From contig JBKPFU010000153.1 of assembly GCA_046728975.1 (NCBI GenBank), positions 1-30,002 on the forward strand: a DNA stretch of 30,002 bases, read 5' to 3'. The position numbers and the translations under genes were made by a program. This stretch comes from JBKPFU01 sp046728975 (GTDB lineage: Bacteria > Actinomycetota > Thermoleophilia > Gaiellales > Gaiellaceae). The first letter of the stretch is position 1, and each line of letters starts with the position of its first letter. Of the stretch, positions 28,880 to 30,002 are shown piece by piece. The notes beneath the pieces were generated by a model, which had not been told where the DNA came from, ran no database searches, and worked only from the letters and a program-made list of their open reading frames with translations.

Positions 28880-29410
28880 ATGAAGCTCTATGAGCAGGCT
28901 AAGCGGGATGTCGTGCGTGCCAAATTCGCTGCGGGTCAGCTGCCGCGCGAGTATCGGCACCGCTTGCCATTCCTTCACGCTCGAACATTCCTGACGTCGC
29001 TTGCCCAGATCAATCGCGCGTTGATCGCGCTCGCCGAGTTGGACATTGGCGGTTCGCAACAGAAGATCGACGCCGCGCGCGTCTCGTTCGAGGCCGCGAT
29101 ACCAGGCCTCAAGAACGTGCGTGATTCGATCGAACACGCCGAAGACCGAATGCGGGGGATGAATCGCAAGCGGCAGAAGATGACGCTCGCTCCGATCACA
29201 AACTCAGCGATTCACGCTCCAGGAGGCGGCGTCCTCGTCGGCGACATGCTGAACGGACGTCATTTCGGCTGCACGACCGAAGACGGGAGTTACCAGGAAG
29301 TCGAGGTCTCAGACCAGACGCTGGAGGCGGCGCGGGTCGCGGTCCAGGATGTCCTCGATGCCCTGCCATGGAAGTCGCACGGCTATCCGCGCTACATCCC
29401 GTCTCGCTAG
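28880..29410 (+). CDS. HEPN-like helical protein, probably 5'-truncated
   Basis: ATG 28880 gives 176 residues, but coding-like sequence without a start codon runs in the same frame from about 28772 (QTWEQEREAERAREEELAAQ, then DPAEYAAWR). The true N-terminus seems to be lost at the junction with copy B. The helical core has FLTSLAQINRALIALAELD and NVRDSIEHAEDRMRG. RDSIEH fits the Rx4H motif of HEPN RNase domains, with Asp in place of the common Asn. A beta-rich tail follows (GGGVLVGDMLNGRHFGCTTE). HEPN proteins often serve in toxin and defence systems. That role here is a suggestion only, since the motif is short and no partner gene is visible. Confidence 0.55.
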   Translation: MKLYEQAKRDVVRAKFAAGQLPREYRHRLPFLHARTFLTSLAQINRALIALAELDIGGSQQKIDAARVSFEAAIPGLKNVRDSIEHAEDRMRGMNRKRQKMTLAPITNSAIHAPGGGVLVGDMLNGRHFGCTTEDGSYQEVEVSDQTLEAARVAVQDVLDALPWKSHGYPRYIPSR

Positions 29411-29558
29411 CTCTTGGGCTGCCCTCACCGCCGGCACGGAGCAGATCGCGCTCGCGTACGCGTCGATCGCCGACGCGTCCGATGACGACTAGCCGCTGGC
29501 CGAGGGGCGAGTCGGTTCCTCAACGCGCCCGGCCCGCCCCGGCGGTTCAGCCGGGTTG

Positions 29559-29578
29559 CAGGGTCTCCGCAGGGTCTC
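29559..29578 (+). repeat. Two CAGGGTCTC repeats beside the partial tRNA copy
   Basis: Copies at 29559-29567 and 29570-29578, about 60 nt before the 47-bp tRNA-derived repeat. They are the reverse complement of the GAGACCCTG cluster at 28034-28082, so both tRNA-like sites carry the same short repeats nearby. From 29411 to 29637 I see no gene. Confidence 0.7.
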
Positions 29579-29637
29579 GGCCCAATTTCGGGTGCGCGGA
29601 ATCGGCGATTAGCAGGCGGTTCTAGGAACCGACTAGG

Positions 29638-29684
29638 GGCTTTGCAAGCCGGAGGTCACCGGTTCGATCCCGGTACGCTCCATC
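29638..29684 (+). repeat. 47-bp copy of the tRNA-Ala 3' half (attachment-site-like)
   Basis: It contains the anticodon loop (TTTGCAA), 3' anticodon arm, T arm and acceptor 3' strand of tRNA-Ala(TGC), through two bases after the discriminator, identical to 28238-28192. The 5' half is missing, so it is not a gene. Such 3'-half copies arise when a tyrosine-integrase element enters a tRNA gene. Unusually, this copy is inverted relative to the intact tRNA. Confidence 0.9.
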
Positions 29685-29859
29685 GCCTATTCATGCGGAG
29701 AGAGCGCCTCGCGGCGCTGCCTTTCGACAGCCGTTGTCAGGATCTTTTCAGGATCCGTCCTAGGGTTCGCTGGGCAGCGTTCGGGAAATGTCACCCGACG
29801 GATCTCCGCAGGCCGGGCAGACCATGGTCTCACCTCGTAGAAGGTCGAGACCTGCGCGC
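29685..29859. other. Intergenic stretch with TCAGGATC direct repeat
   Basis: TCAGGATC occurs at 29737-29744 and 29748-29755, one helical turn apart (11 bp), with TAGGGT shortly downstream, which looks like a regulator site over a plus-strand promoter. GGTCTC (29826) and GAGACC (29847) form a loose inverted repeat that may end the minus-strand gene to the right. No gene is supported. Confidence 0.35.
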
Positions 29860-30002
29860 TCAGCGAAGAGCCTGCTCGAACCGCGGGTCGTCGCGTACGG
29901 CGGCGAAGTCGTCGTCTCTGCGCGCGTCCTCGCGGAACCGCGGGAGCAGCTCGACGGACCGTCGGAGGTGGGCGAACGTGTCGTCGCCGGTGTCTCCCGC
30001 GA
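29860..30002 (-). CDS. Partial CDS, C-terminus of a probable TPR-type protein
   Basis: The frame enters from the right edge and ends at TGA 29860, showing the last 46-47 residues. The block TFAHLRRSVELLPRFREDAR and the closing FAAVRDDPRFEQALR resemble the end of TPR proteins, in which a final repeat is followed by a 'D-x-DF-x-x-[LV]-R-D-D-P-R-F' tail. Composition is coding-like, and the opposite-strand frame is less so. The rest lies outside the window. Confidence 0.6.
   Translation of the reverse strand, partial: AGDTGDDTFAHLRRSVELLPRFREDARRDDDFAAVRDDPRFEQALR

Noticed and set aside
28194..29684. A simple integrated element bounded by attL and attR
   Set aside because: The tRNA and its partial copy are inverted, and no integrase is encoded between them; a further rearrangement would be needed.
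29788..30002. Plus-strand open frame starting ATGTCACCC and running off the window
   Set aside because: Its composition is not protein-like, and it overlaps the better-supported minus-strand TPR-type C-terminus.

Overview
The window is a 30 kb piece of a high-GC actinobacterial chromosome, most likely from Thermoleophilia (Gaiellales or Solirubrobacterales relatives). This assignment is an inference. It rests on strong GC bias at third codon positions, frequent GTG/TTG starts, inositol-phospholipid genes, a mini Lsr2-like protein, a SigK/RskA-like sigma/anti-sigma pair, and many start codons that sit 6-9 nt after a TAnnnT -10 hexamer with no Shine-Dalgarno, which suggests leaderless transcripts. 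Most of the window is dense housekeeping or accessory core. The right end (about 27.0-29.7 kb) is a decayed, tRNA-associated region.

Layout. 1-566: a partial gene and two 55-residue acidic small proteins, all on the minus strand. 644-1633: moaA. 1703-4608: an inositol-lipid operon. It holds a PAP2/Aur1-like phosphatase, a CDP-alcohol phosphatidyltransferase (probable phosphatidylinositol-phosphate synthase) and a myo-inositol-phosphate synthase fused in frame behind two ribbon-helix-helix domains. Repeats of TGCTATCA surround its start codon. 4664-9079: a PhoX/DUF839-like exported protein, a glycosyltransferase-PHP fusion, a diverged uracil-DNA-glycosylase-fold protein, and a multi-pass membrane protein with the three signature regions of presenilin/SPP intramembrane aspartyl proteases. 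9057-16066: an RNA m5U methyltransferase, a DUF1003 protein, YjbQ, a gluzincin peptidase, an M28 peptidase, and a cyclic-2,3-diphosphoglycerate-synthetase-like GTPase coupled to carbamate kinase. Two gene pairs here diverge from start codons only 14-18 nt apart.

16143-21815: a tightly overlapping six-gene operon. The order is DUF4331 exported protein, membrane-anchored TPR protein, NicO-type metal permease, NiCoT/UreH-like permease, RskA-like anti-sigma factor and ECF sigma factor. An ECF-like promoter candidate lies upstream. This is the best candidate for a poorly described system: an exported-protein/metal-permease module under its own sigma/anti-sigma pair. 21885-24699: Hsp20 behind a strong promoter overlapped by a HAIR-like element, then ornithine carbamoyltransferase, rhomboid protease, minimal zincin and a small coiled-coil protein. 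24843-26952: a CAP-domain secreted protein, a beta-propeller lipoprotein, and two tandem small paralogs with a CECx4C motif.

27.0-29.7 kb: two decayed copies of a secreted beta-protein gene in opposite orientations share a 35-bp identical core. Between and around them are a mini Lsr2-like gene, a tRNA-Ala(TGC), clusters of GAGACCCTG repeats, a 5'-truncated HEPN-like gene and a 47-bp copy of the tRNA 3' half. The tRNA and its partial copy are inverted relative to one another. Flipping the segment between the 35-bp repeats would place them in direct orientation, as expected of attachment sites. No integrase or transposase is visible.
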